This document shows, piece after piece, positions 1-6,600 of a stretch of DNA of 7,772 nucleotides (its first letter is position 1; every line of letters starts with the position of its first letter). The stretch is taken from the NCBI GenBank assembly GCA_036787815.1, contig DAIQOP010000186.1, positions 1 through 7,772 on the forward strand, read 5' to 3'. A program made the translations under genes and the position numbers. The stretch is from DATBAK01 sp036787815 (GTDB taxonomy: Bacteria > Actinomycetota > Acidimicrobiia > IMCC26256 > PALSA-610). The notes under the pieces were generated by a model that worked only from the letters and a program-made list of their open reading frames with translations, did no database searches and was not told the origin of the DNA.

Positions 1-412
1 CGTCGTCGTCGCTGACGTCTTCCCACGGGATCGTGATGGTGAGCTCGTCGTAACCCACGAGGCGCACGACCGGGCGAACCTCGACGACCGCGTCGAACTC
101 GACGTCGCCGTCGTCCTGGCCCGCGGTGATCTCGATCGACGGCGCGGCGATCGGGTCGACGTGCTCGGTCTCGACCGCGTCGGCGTAGTAGTCGGGCAAT
201 GAGTCCTGGAGCGCCTGGCGGCGCGCGGCCTCGGTGCCGAGCCGTGCCTCGAGCAGGCGGCGGGGTGCCTTCCCCGGCCGGAAGCCCGGAATGCGGACCT
301 CGCGTGCCAGCTTGCGGAAGGCCGCGTCGAGCGCACGCTCGAACTCGTCGGCCGGCACCGCGACGTGCAGCTTGACCTTGTTTTCTTCGAGCGGTTCGAC
401 CGTGGTCTGCAT
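1..412 (-). CDS. tig: Trigger factor, N-terminal part (runs off left edge)
   Basis: Trigger factor is the ribosome-associated chaperone and peptidyl-prolyl isomerase that meets nascent chains at the exit tunnel. The visible 137 residues begin MQTTVEPLEENKVKLHVAVP and cover the N-terminal ribosome-binding domain. The ribosome-docking signature GFRPGKAP is at residues 43-50, followed by the RRLLEARLG helix and a beta-rich stretch (about 104-128). The PPIase and C-terminal domains lie beyond the edge. The ATG at 412 fits the usual family N-terminus but has only a weak SD (a GGGG run). An in-frame GTG at 457 has a well-spaced AGGAG (465-469) and would add 15 Gly/Pro-rich residues, so the true start is open. 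In many bacteria clpP and clpX lie downstream of tig, which here would be off the left edge. The family call is secure; the start is less so. Confidence 0.93.
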   Translation of the reverse strand, partial: MQTTVEPLEENKVKLHVAVPADEFERALDAAFRKLAREVRIPGFRPGKAPRRLLEARLGTEAARRQALQDSLPDYYADAVETEHVDPIAAPSIEITAGQDDGDVEFDAVVEVRPVVRLVGYDELTITIPWEDVSDDD

Positions 413-464
413 ATGAGGCCCCGGAGTGTAACCGGGCCCTCCTCCTACCGGTCGCACTCGGTTT

Positions 465-525
465 CTCCTGTCGCGCTCGCTGCGCCTCGGCACGGGGCTT
501 CACCCGTGTTTCGAGCATCCGCTCG
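465..525 (-). promoter_or_regulatory. Hairpin cluster plus SD in the tig leader
   Basis: The 413-662 spacer between the pepA stop and tig holds no gene that I can support. Read on the minus strand it has three short inverted repeats in a row. The first is CGAGC/GCTCG (512-516 with 521-525, 4-base loop). The second is CACGGG/CCCGTG (491-496 with 503-508, 6-base loop). The third is GCGC/GCGC (473-476 with 482-485, 5-base loop). They are followed at once by AGGAG (465-469), seven bases before an in-frame GTG (457-455). This could be a structured 5' leader of tig, a dispersed intergenic repeat, or a terminator region after pepA. There is no T-run after any stem on the minus strand, which argues against an ordinary intrinsic terminator. 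The function is not known. Confidence 0.35.
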
Positions 526-662
526 CCGCTCCTGACGCCTCGGTCGCCGGGCGGGTTATCCACGGGAGCGCGATCACGTCGCGGAAGCGCTCCGACCCTC
601 CACCGGCGGAGTGGCGCGAGCAGTGCGCGCAGCGCCGGCAGTCGAACGAGTAGTGAACGGCC

Positions 663-2102
663 TCACCAAGAGGCGAGGAGCTCGATCAGCGTGCGCACAC
701 CGGCACCGGTGGCGCCCTTCACGTGCTCGCCGTCGTCCTTGCTCGACCAGCCCGACTCACCGATGTCGATGTGCACCCACGGCACGTCGGCGACGAACTC
801 GCGCAGGAAGAGCCCGGCAAGGAGTGAGTCGGCCTGGTCGGGGTCGCCGATGTTGCGCAGGTCGGCGACCGTCGAATCGATGTACTCGCGATACTGCTCG
901 GGCAGCGGGAGCGGCCACGCGAGCTCTCCCGCGCGGCGCGCGGCATCCAGCACCCGCGCGACCAACGCATCGTCGTTGCCCATCACGGCCGTGTAGATGG
1001 TGCCGAGCGTGCGCACGTAACCGGTGAGGGTCGCGATGTCGAACATCGCGACCGGCGCGTGCTCCGCGCCGAGCGACAGCGCGTCGGCGAGCACGAGGCG
1101 GCCTTCCGCGTCGGTGTCGAGGATCTCGACCGTCTTCCCGTTGCGGGCGACCACCACCTCGCCCGGGCGCGTCGCGTCGGGTCCCGGAACGTTGTCGGTC
1201 GCGGCCACGAGCCCGACCACCCGCACCCGCGGTGCCACCGCGCCGAGCGCGCCCAACACCGCGAGCACCGCGGCACCGCCGGCCATGTCGCCCTTCATCT
1301 CGTACATGTGCTCGGGACGCTTGAGCGAGAGACCTCCGGAATCGAACGTGATCCCCTTGCCGACGAGCACGATCGTCTCGGGATCGTCGACACCGGGCGG
1401 TTCGTAGGTGAGCTGGATCAGCCGCGCCGGCTCCGTCGAACCCGCGTTCACGGCAAGGATGCAACCGAGCCGCTCGCGCGCGATGTCGTGCTCGTCCCAA
1501 ACGGTGATCGCGAGGCCGCGCGCGTTCGCGATGTCGACGGCCACCTCGCCGAGTCGCGTCGCTCCGAGCCGCGCCGGCGTCTCTTCGGCAAGATCGCGCG
1601 TGAGGGCGACGGCGCCCGCGATGATGCTCCCCAAGGCGAGGCCACGTTCGGCGACCGCGTCGGCGACGACCACGGCGGCGCGCACGAGCGCGACCGGCTC
1701 GGGTTCCGACTTGTGGCCCGCGAAGCGGTGCACGCCCAGGGCGACACCTTCGGCGACCGCCCGTGCCGCGGCCTCCGCGCCGATCGACTCGACGACAACC
1801 TCTCCGGGCACGATCGCGAGCGACGCGGCGTGCTGGAGCGCGCGGCCGAGCGCGGCGGCCGCGCGCCGGACCGCGCGCGCATCGAGCGCATGACGGGCCC
1901 CGAGGCCCGCGACCACGAGCGGGCGTCCGGCGTCGTCGCTGCCCGATAGGAGCTCGCCCGGCTTGCCGGAGAAGCCCGCCAGCTCCGCGAACCGGGCCGT
2001 CAGCGGCGCGGGCAGCGCGTCGAGATCGCCGACCACCGCGAACGCCGCGACCGCGTCGACGTCACCGGGAATGTCGTCCGCTCGTACGAACTCGATGGTC
2101 AC
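663..2102 (-). CDS. pepA: Leucyl aminopeptidase (M17 cytosol aminopeptidase)
   Basis: This 479-residue protein is close to the usual length of M17 leucyl aminopeptidases, which are cytosolic hexamers with two metal ions that release N-terminal residues from peptides. The catalytic domain is complete. K249 and D254 are in VGKGITFDSGG, K261 is in LSLK, and D272 is in MKGDMAGG. D331, E333 and R335 are in DTDAEGRL (329-336). The spacings match the E. coli PepA ligands K270, D275, K282, D293, D352, E354 and R356 exactly. The N-terminal macro-like domain (about 1-150) is more diverged. One oddity is that the usual N of NTDAEGRL is D329 here. The GTG start at 2102 is chosen for its AGGAG SD five bases upstream. 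The frame stays open far upstream, but that part is only antisense shadow. The gene follows the SDR by 32 bases, so they are probably co-transcribed. Confidence 0.95.
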   Translation of the reverse strand: MTIEFVRADDIPGDVDAVAAFAVVGDLDALPAPLTARFAELAGFSGKPGELLSGSDDAGRPLVVAGLGARHALDARAVRRAAAALGRALQHAASLAIVPGEVVVESIGAEAAARAVAEGVALGVHRFAGHKSEPEPVALVRAAVVVADAVAERGLALGSIIAGAVALTRDLAEETPARLGATRLGEVAVDIANARGLAITVWDEHDIARERLGCILAVNAGSTEPARLIQLTYEPPGVDDPETIVLVGKGITFDSGGLSLKRPEHMYEMKGDMAGGAAVLAVLGALGAVAPRVRVVGLVAATDNVPGPDATRPGEVVVARNGKTVEILDTDAEGRLVLADALSLGAEHAPVAMFDIATLTGYVRTLGTIYTAVMGNDDALVARVLDAARRAGELAWPLPLPEQYREYIDSTVADLRNIGDPDQADSLLAGLFLREFVADVPWVHIDIGESGWSSKDDGEHVKGATGAGVRTLIELLASW

Positions 2103-2107
2103 GCGCG

Positions 2108-2112
2108 CTCCT
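2108..2112 (-). promoter_or_regulatory. Ribosome binding site of pepA
   Basis: AGGAG on the minus strand ends five bases before the GTG at 2102. It decides the start of pepA within a frame that is open for more than 1 kb upstream. It lies in the 32-base gap after the SDR stop codon. Confidence 0.75.
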
Positions 2113-2134
2113 GAGGGCTCGGCTCGGAATGGGT

Positions 2135-3019
2135 CTACTCGCCGGTGGTGGGGTTCCAGTTGCGGAAGTAGTCGGGATTGCGCCGAGCCTTCATCGATGC
2201 GTATCGCGCGTCGAGCGGGTCGTCGCTGCCCGGGTTGATCCAGAACTGATCGGCGCGCACCGCATCGAGCACGCGGCCGGCGACCTCTTCGAGGGGGGTG
2301 ATCGGCAACGGTGTTCCCGCGGCCTCCATCTGCGCCTCGAACTCCTCGAGCGTCGGGTACGGCGTGGTGCGCTCGACCGTCCTCGCGTACTCCTCGGGAC
2401 GCGTCCGCCATGCTTCCCAGAGCTTGGTGCGCAGCCAGTTGGGCCCCGGATAGAGCACCGAGCACGAGAGTCGCGTCCCCTGCGTCTTGAGCTGGTAGTA
2501 GAGGAGCTCGGTGAGCGTGGTCACCGCGCTCTTGGTCATCGCGTAGACGGGCGCGTCGCCCATCGGTGCGATCCCGCCGTTGCCCGACGACGTGTTGACG
2601 ATGTGGCCTTCGGTGCCCTGGGCCAGCATGATCGGCACGAAGGCCTTGATGCCCCACGCGATACCGAACACGTTGACGTCGACACACCACCGCCAGTCGG
2701 CCGGTTCGTACTCCCACAGGAGGGTCTGGCCGCCCGGGCCGATCCCGGCGTTGTTGCACACGAGGTGCACGGCGCCGTAGGTGCGCACGGTCTCGCTCGC
2801 GAGGTGCTCGACCGACTCGAGCTTCGTGACGTCGGTGGGGCAGCCGGAAACGTCGAGCCCCTCCGCCTGCAGCGCGCCGACGGCGTCGTCGAGGGCGGCC
2901 GGTTGGATGTCGGCGAGCATCACCTTCATACCGGCCTGCGCGAAGTGGCGGCCCATCGCGAGCCCGATGCCGTTGGCGCCGCCGGTCACGACTGCGGTCT
3001 TGCCCTCGATGTCGCGCAT
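2135..3019 (-). CDS. Short-chain dehydrogenase/reductase (SDR)
   Basis: A 294-residue classical SDR, an NAD(P)-dependent cytosolic oxidoreductase acting on alcohols and ketones. The Rossmann motif TGGANGIG is at 12-19. D37 at the end of beta-2 (LADIQ) favours NAD(H) over NADP(H). D63, NNAG (89-92) and N116 are in place. The catalytic set is a serine in NTSSGNGG (S144/S145), Y159 and K163 (YAMTK). PGP at 191-193 begins the substrate loop. The serine lies 14-15 residues before the tyrosine, one or two more than the common spacing of 13. The C-terminus (about 205-294) is longer than in a 250-residue SDR and probably forms a substrate lid. The ATG at 3019 has AGGGAC upstream at workable spacing. 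The gene is divergent from the decarboxylase-family gene and likely heads an SDR-pepA operon. The substrate is unknown. Confidence 0.9.
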   Translation of the reverse strand: MRDIEGKTAVVTGGANGIGLAMGRHFAQAGMKVMLADIQPAALDDAVGALQAEGLDVSGCPTDVTKLESVEHLASETVRTYGAVHLVCNNAGIGPGGQTLLWEYEPADWRWCVDVNVFGIAWGIKAFVPIMLAQGTEGHIVNTSSGNGGIAPMGDAPVYAMTKSAVTTLTELLYYQLKTQGTRLSCSVLYPGPNWLRTKLWEAWRTRPEEYARTVERTTPYPTLEEFEAQMEAAGTPLPITPLEEVAGRVLDAVRADQFWINPGSDDPLDARYASMKARRNPDYFRNWNPTTGE

Positions 3020-3101
3020 ACGTCCGTCCCTGCCCCTGAGCCGCGTGGGCGTGGAAGACTACCGACGATCGCCGGTTGCAACACTGCCGAGAGGGAGTCT
3101 G
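3020..3101. promoter_or_regulatory. Divergent promoter spacer with operator-like palindromes
   Basis: This 82-base spacer must carry the control signals for both the SDR (minus) and the decarboxylase-amidohydrolase pair (plus). Two palindromes sit side by side. The first is a 14-base imperfect one, CCGACGATCGCCGG, at 3062-3075 (one mismatched pair). The second is an 8-base perfect one, GTTGCAAC, at 3075-3082. A TAnnnT-type -10 candidate for the SDR, TAGTCT on the minus strand, is at 3056-3061, without a good -35. GAGGGAG at 3091-3097 is the SD of the plus-strand gene. The palindromes are 20-40 bases upstream of the plus start, where a repressor would act. The promoter calls are weak; the palindromes are seen directly. 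Confidence 0.4.
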
Positions 3102-3887
3102 ATGTCGACGATTCGTTACGGAGCGCGGCCTCCCGAAGCGCGGCGCAACCGCGAGGTCGAGGCGGTGAGCGCGCCCATCTGGTCGACCGCGGTGACGGTC
3201 GTGTGGGAGACCGATCCCGACGTGATCCGCGCGGTACTGCCGCCGCCCCTCGAGGTCTCCGAACCGCTCGCGCGGATCCGCTTCGCGACCGTCGACATGG
3301 GTACCGGGATCCCGGTGTTCGGCGCCGGCTGGTTCGGCGTGCGCGCCCGCCACGGCACGAAGGAAGGTGAGTACGCGCTGTTCATGCCGATGACGACCGA
3401 GCAGGCGACGGTCGGCGGGCGTGAGACCTTCGGGGAGCCGAAGAAGATCGGTCGCGTCGCGATCGACGTCGAGCGCTCCCCCGCGGGCGACACCGTGCAC
3501 GCGTCGTTCGAGCGCATGGGTTTCCCCCTCGCGGAGGTGCACGGCACCCTCGGCGCGGAGATCGACGTCGCGCCGAAGGACAAGATCGACTTCTACTTCA
3601 AGTGCAGCCCCTCCCCCGACGGCAAGGGGTTCGACACCGAGCCCGCGCTCGTGCACGTCGCCCGGCACGAGGAAGCACGCGACGCGCGCGCCGTCGACGG
3701 CACGCTCTCCCTGCACGACTCCCCGCTCGACCCGATCGCCGACATCCCCGTCGGGCGCATCGTCTCGATGGAGTTCGCCCGGGTGACGACGACCCAGCAC
3801 GGCGAGGTGGTGGAGCGCGTTCCCGCCGACTGGCTGCTGCCGTTCGTGCACCAGCGCTACGACGACCTCTCGGTGCTGGGCAAATGA
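3102..3887 (+). CDS. Acetoacetate decarboxylase-family protein
   Basis: A 261-residue protein with the acetoacetate decarboxylase fold (ADC family), which in its best-known members removes CO2 from a beta-keto acid through a lysine Schiff base. The active-site segment GGRETFGEPKK (105-115) has the paired lysines K114 and K115. These correspond to the Schiff-base lysine and its pKa-lowering neighbour (K115/K116 in the Clostridium enzyme). The aromatic and Gly-rich strands (FGAGWFGVRARHG, about 73-85) and the later FYFKCSP (164-170) also fit. The family is broad, and several members do aldolase-dehydratase or hydrolase-type chemistry instead, so decarboxylation of acetoacetate itself should not be assumed. 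The start is set by GAGGGAG a few bases upstream of the ATG. The stop overlaps the next start (ATGA), so translation is probably coupled to the amidohydrolase and the two likely act on the same substrate pool. Confidence 0.85.
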   Translation: MSTIRYGARPPEARRNREVEAVSAPIWSTAVTVVWETDPDVIRAVLPPPLEVSEPLARIRFATVDMGTGIPVFGAGWFGVRARHGTKEGEYALFMPMTTEQATVGGRETFGEPKKIGRVAIDVERSPAGDTVHASFERMGFPLAEVHGTLGAEIDVAPKDKIDFYFKCSPSPDGKGFDTEPALVHVARHEEARDARAVDGTLSLHDSPLDPIADIPVGRIVSMEFARVTTTQHGEVVERVPADWLLPFVHQRYDDLSVLGK

Positions 3888-5161
3888 GCACCGGAGCAGG
3901 CGCAGAGACCGATCGCTACACGATCATCTCGGCCGACGCGCACGCGGGCCTTCCGTGCGAGGAGTACCGGCCGTACCTCGACCCGCGCTACACCGAGGCG
4001 TTCGACGCGTACCTCGCCGAACGGCACGCGCAACGCGACCAGCAGATGAAGTTGAACTACGACTACATCACCGACTGGGAGACGACCCACGAAGAGGGCC
4101 TGCGCGGTGCCTACGACGCGGAGCAGCGCGACAAGGAGCTCGACGCCGACGGTGTAGCGGCCGAGGTGATCTTCGCCGATGCCGACGCGATCACCGGCAT
4201 GGAGTCGCCGCCGTTCGGAGCCGGGCTCTCGGCCGGCACGATCGAGGATCCCGAGCTCGCGTTCGCGGGTGCACGCGCGCACAACCGCTTCCTCGTCGAC
4301 CTCTGCGCCACGAGCCCCGACCGCCGTGCCGGCATCGGCCTCGTGCCGATCTGCCACGACATCACGCGCGCCGTCGCCGAGATCGAGTGGCTCGCCGACA
4401 AGCCGGGTGTGCGCGGGATCATGGTGCCGACGATGTGGCGCGACCGCCTGCCGTACAACCACCCCGACTACGACCCGGTGTGGGCCGCGTGCCAGGCGGC
4501 GGGGTTCCCGGTGCACGTGCACTCCGGCGAGGCGCCCCGCGAAGAGATGAACGACTTCATCGGCATCTACCTCGCCGAAGTCGTGTTCTGGACCCACCGG
4601 CCGATCGCGCACCTGCTCTTCGGCGGCGTGTTCGAACGGTTCCCCGGGCTCAAGTTCGTGGTCACCGAGGGCGCGGCCTACTGGGTACCCGACATGAAGT
4701 GGAAGTGGGACCAGTACTTCGGCGGCGGCCACACCACGAAGAAGATGGCCGCGCTGATGAAGGGCATCATCTCGAAGCTGCCGTCGGAGTACTTCGGGGA
4801 GAACATCTTCGTGGGCGCGTCGACGATGTCGAAGGAAGAGATCCGCCGGCGGCACTCGATCGGTTGCGACGTCGCCATGTGGGGCACCGATTACCCGCAC
4901 CCGGAAGGCACGTGGCCGAACACGATCGCGCGCCTGCGTAGCGACTTCGGCGACGTGCCGGTCGGCGATGCGCGCAAGATGCTCGGCGAGACCGCGGCGC
5001 GCTGCTACGGCTTCGACCTCGACGCCCTCCGCCCGATCGGGACGCGCATCGGCCCGACGCCCGCCGACCTCGGCCAAGACGTCACCCGCGTCACCACCGA
5101 CGACGAGCTCCGGCGCGCCGAATGGTGGAAGGACGAGTACGGGGTCAAGTGGAGCGGGTGA
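3884..5161 (+). CDS. Amidohydrolase-2 family metal-dependent hydrolase or decarboxylase (paralog A)
   Basis: A 425-residue TIM-barrel protein of the amidohydrolase-2 family, which includes ACMSD and gamma-resorcylate decarboxylase. Probable metal ligands are D18 and H20 (SADAH), H213 in HVHSG (211-215), and D336 in WGTDYPHPEG. This D-x-H / H / D set resembles the E8, H10, H164, D287 set of gamma-resorcylate decarboxylase. H243 and the LLFGGVFERFPGLKF segment (244-258), plus E262 in VTEGAAYW, are typical of the family. The ATG overlaps the stop of the decarboxylase-family gene (ATGA) and has no strong SD of its own, so coupling is likely. The frame is open upstream, but the N-terminus aligns with paralog B from RYTIIS onward, which supports this start. 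Whether it hydrolyses or decarboxylates cannot be read from the sequence. It converges on paralog B. Confidence 0.88.
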   Translation: MSTGAGAETDRYTIISADAHAGLPCEEYRPYLDPRYTEAFDAYLAERHAQRDQQMKLNYDYITDWETTHEEGLRGAYDAEQRDKELDADGVAAEVIFADADAITGMESPPFGAGLSAGTIEDPELAFAGARAHNRFLVDLCATSPDRRAGIGLVPICHDITRAVAEIEWLADKPGVRGIMVPTMWRDRLPYNHPDYDPVWAACQAAGFPVHVHSGEAPREEMNDFIGIYLAEVVFWTHRPIAHLLFGGVFERFPGLKFVVTEGAAYWVPDMKWKWDQYFGGGHTTKKMAALMKGIISKLPSEYFGENIFVGASTMSKEEIRRRHSIGCDVAMWGTDYPHPEGTWPNTIARLRSDFGDVPVGDARKMLGETAARCYGFDLDALRPIGTRIGPTPADLGQDVTRVTTDDELRRAEWWKDEYGVKWSG

Positions 5162-5179
5162 GCGCTCGGCTCGGGCACT

Positions 5180-6424
5180 TCACCAGGACTTGACCACCTG
5201 GTCGCGGTCGAACGCGTTGCACGTGGAGTCGGCCGGGAAGTCGGCGGGGTCGAGGGGTACCCGCACCGCGGCGACCGTCGGGCCGACGCGGTTGCCGATC
5301 GCGCGGAGCTTCGCGAGGTCGAAGCCGTACACCTCGGCCGGCGTGGCTTCGACCATCATCCGTGTCTCTTCCGGCGGGCAGGCCGCGAACGCGACGCGCA
5401 GCGCCTCGGTGGTGTACGGGTAGCTGCCCTCCGAGTGCGGGTAGTCGGCGCCCCACATGATGCGATCGACGCCCACCTCGTAGCGCAGCGAGCTCTCCGA
5501 CGAGCGGAGGAAGCTCGCACCGACCCAGAAGTTGCGGCTGAAGTACTCGCTCGGCGTCAACGACATGCCCTTCGCGACCGCGCCGAAGAACACGGCCTCG
5601 GCCGCGCCACCGTGCACCATGCGCCGATGGAACCAATCGAGGGTCTCGACCCCGCGCGGGATCCAACCGGTGCCCTGCTCCGTCAGCGCAATACGCAACC
5701 TCGGGTGGCGATCGAGCACGCCTCCGAAGATCAGGTGCCAGACGGCGCGGTGTGCGAACCACGCGATCTCGATGAGCATGATCGCGCGCGCTGCTTCGTG
5801 ATCTCCGAAGTCGGGGAGCCCGCTCCCGGCATGCACGTTGAGCACCACATCGAGCTCTTCGCAGAGATCCCAGAGCGGCTCGTAGACGGGATCCCACAGC
5901 GGCGGGATCGCGAAGTTCGGCGCGACGCTCGGGAGCATGATGCCGCCGAACACGTCGATGTGCTCGTGGGCCCAGCGGATCTCCGCGAGCGTGTCGTCCA
6001 GATCGTTGAGGAACACCTGCGCGACACCCGCGCGGCGGCCCGGCGCCGCGGCGCAGAAGTCGGCGAGCCAACGGTTGTGCGCCTGCACGCCCGCGAAGCG
6101 GCGTTCGTAGTCGACGACGGTGGGCTCGAGCGCGGTGAGGTTGCCCTGCGCGAAGAACGGCGGCACGGTGTTCGGGAAGAGCACCTCGGCGACCACGCCG
6201 TTCGATTCCGTCTCCGCGAGCCGGCGTTCGCTGTCCCAGTTGCGGTACGCGGTCGGCGCGAGCAGATCGGCGAACGGGTTCACGTACGCGGCCGCCCACG
6301 CGTCGAACTCGTCGTGCCAGCGGGAGGCGAGGTAGGGCTTGTAGCCCTGCATGCTGGCGCCCGCGTGCCCGTCGACCGAGATGATCGTGTACCGGCGGTT
6401 GGCCCTGAGCTCGTCGTCCACCAT
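5180..6424 (-). CDS. Amidohydrolase-2 family metal-dependent hydrolase or decarboxylase (paralog B)
   Basis: A 414-residue relative of the amidohydrolase at 3884-5161. The two share RYTII at the start (RYTIISVDGHAG here), a GGV-D/E-R-P segment (234-241), MWGADYPHSEG (323-333), and YGFDLAKLRAIGNRVGPT near the C-terminus (366-383). Probable metal ligands are D18, H20, H198 and D327. H230 and E249 (LTEQGTGW) are also kept. Where paralog A has HVHSG, this one has NVHAG (196-200), so one active-site-proximal histidine is an asparagine. The acidic N-terminal half also differs (PNTVPPFFAQG, 84-94). The ATG at 6424 has GAGGGG seven bases upstream. Longer starts would run into the antisense of the tRNA gene and are rejected. 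The stop codon faces that of paralog A across 18 bases. A different substrate or chemistry from paralog A is likely but unproven. Confidence 0.88.
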   Translation of the reverse strand: MVDDELRANRRYTIISVDGHAGASMQGYKPYLASRWHDEFDAWAAAYVNPFADLLAPTAYRNWDSERRLAETESNGVVAEVLFPNTVPPFFAQGNLTALEPTVVDYERRFAGVQAHNRWLADFCAAAPGRRAGVAQVFLNDLDDTLAEIRWAHEHIDVFGGIMLPSVAPNFAIPPLWDPVYEPLWDLCEELDVVLNVHAGSGLPDFGDHEAARAIMLIEIAWFAHRAVWHLIFGGVLDRHPRLRIALTEQGTGWIPRGVETLDWFHRRMVHGGAAEAVFFGAVAKGMSLTPSEYFSRNFWVGASFLRSSESSLRYEVGVDRIMWGADYPHSEGSYPYTTEALRVAFAACPPEETRMMVEATPAEVYGFDLAKLRAIGNRVGPTVAAVRVPLDPADFPADSTCNAFDRDQVVKSW

Positions 6425-6523
6425 CACCGATCCCCTCGAAGACTTTGCGCGATCGGGCCGTATCGTACGCAAGAGTCGGAGCGGGGTCGCTCGGGGGCCC
6501 ACCGATAGAATCGGGGCCCGATA
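6425..6523. promoter_or_regulatory. Divergent spacer: promoters of paralog B and tRNA-Pro
   Basis: A 99-base region between the minus-strand amidohydrolase and the plus-strand tRNA. TAGAAT at 6506-6511 matches five of six positions of the -10 consensus and lies 12 bases before the tRNA, a good distance for its promoter. No convincing -35 is seen. The -10 is embedded in a 13-base inverted repeat, CCGAT-AGA-ATCGG (6502-6514), flanked by GGGCCC blocks. On the minus strand TACGAT (6463-6468) is a TAnnnT-type -10 candidate, inside the small inverted repeat CGTA-TCG-TACG (6459-6469). GAGGGG at 6432-6437 is the SD of the amidohydrolase gene. Confidence 0.42.
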
Positions 6524-6597
6524 CGGGGTGTAGCGCAGTTCGGTAGCGCACGCGCTTTGGGAGCGCGAGGTCGCGGGTTCGAATCCCGCCACCCCGA
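6524..6597 (+). tRNA. tRNA-Pro (anticodon TGG)
   Basis: A complete 74-base cloverleaf. The acceptor stem is CGGGGTG (6524-6530) with CACCCCG (6590-6596) and discriminator A6597. The D stem is GCGC/GCGC (6533-6536 with 6546-6549), with GG in the loop. The anticodon stem is CGCGC/GCGCG (6551-6555 with 6563-6567), with loop TTTGGGA and anticodon TGG at 6558-6560. The variable loop is AGGTC. The T arm is GCGGG-TTCGAAT-CCCGC (6573-6589). All stems pair perfectly. CCA is not encoded: the next bases are CTC. It reads CCA (and by wobble other proline) codons. The monooxygenase gene begins three bases after its 3' end. Confidence 0.97.
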
Positions 6598-6600
6598 CTC

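Noticed and set aside
556..564. DnaA-box-like TTATCCACG
   Set aside because: A single near-match with no cluster, AT-rich region or dnaA/dnaN nearby, so an origin is not supported.
663..3851. A 1062-residue minus-strand open frame spanning pepA, the SDR and the decarboxylase-family gene
   Set aside because: Only the last 479 codons (663-2102) carry homology. The upstream part is a low-complexity Arg/Asp/His-rich shadow lying over real genes in other frames, made possible by high G+C.
3602..3883. Upstream extension of amidohydrolase A into the decarboxylase-family gene
   Set aside because: The added residues are an Arg-rich out-of-frame reading of a well-supported gene. The ATGA overlap start aligns with paralog B.
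5162..5179. Bidirectional terminator between the convergent amidohydrolases
   Set aside because: The 18-base gap contains no inverted repeat or T-run. Any terminator would have to lie inside the opposing gene.
6425..6592. N-terminal extension of paralog B (starts at 6592 or further upstream)
   Set aside because: The extension translates the antisense of tRNA-Pro, a well-known source of spurious protein starts. The SD GAGGGG and the alignment with paralog A support the ATG at 6424.
6580..6600. tRNA-Pro 3' end as a phage or island attachment site
   Set aside because: No integrase and no second copy of the tRNA 3' sequence in the window, and no visible change in base composition across the junction.
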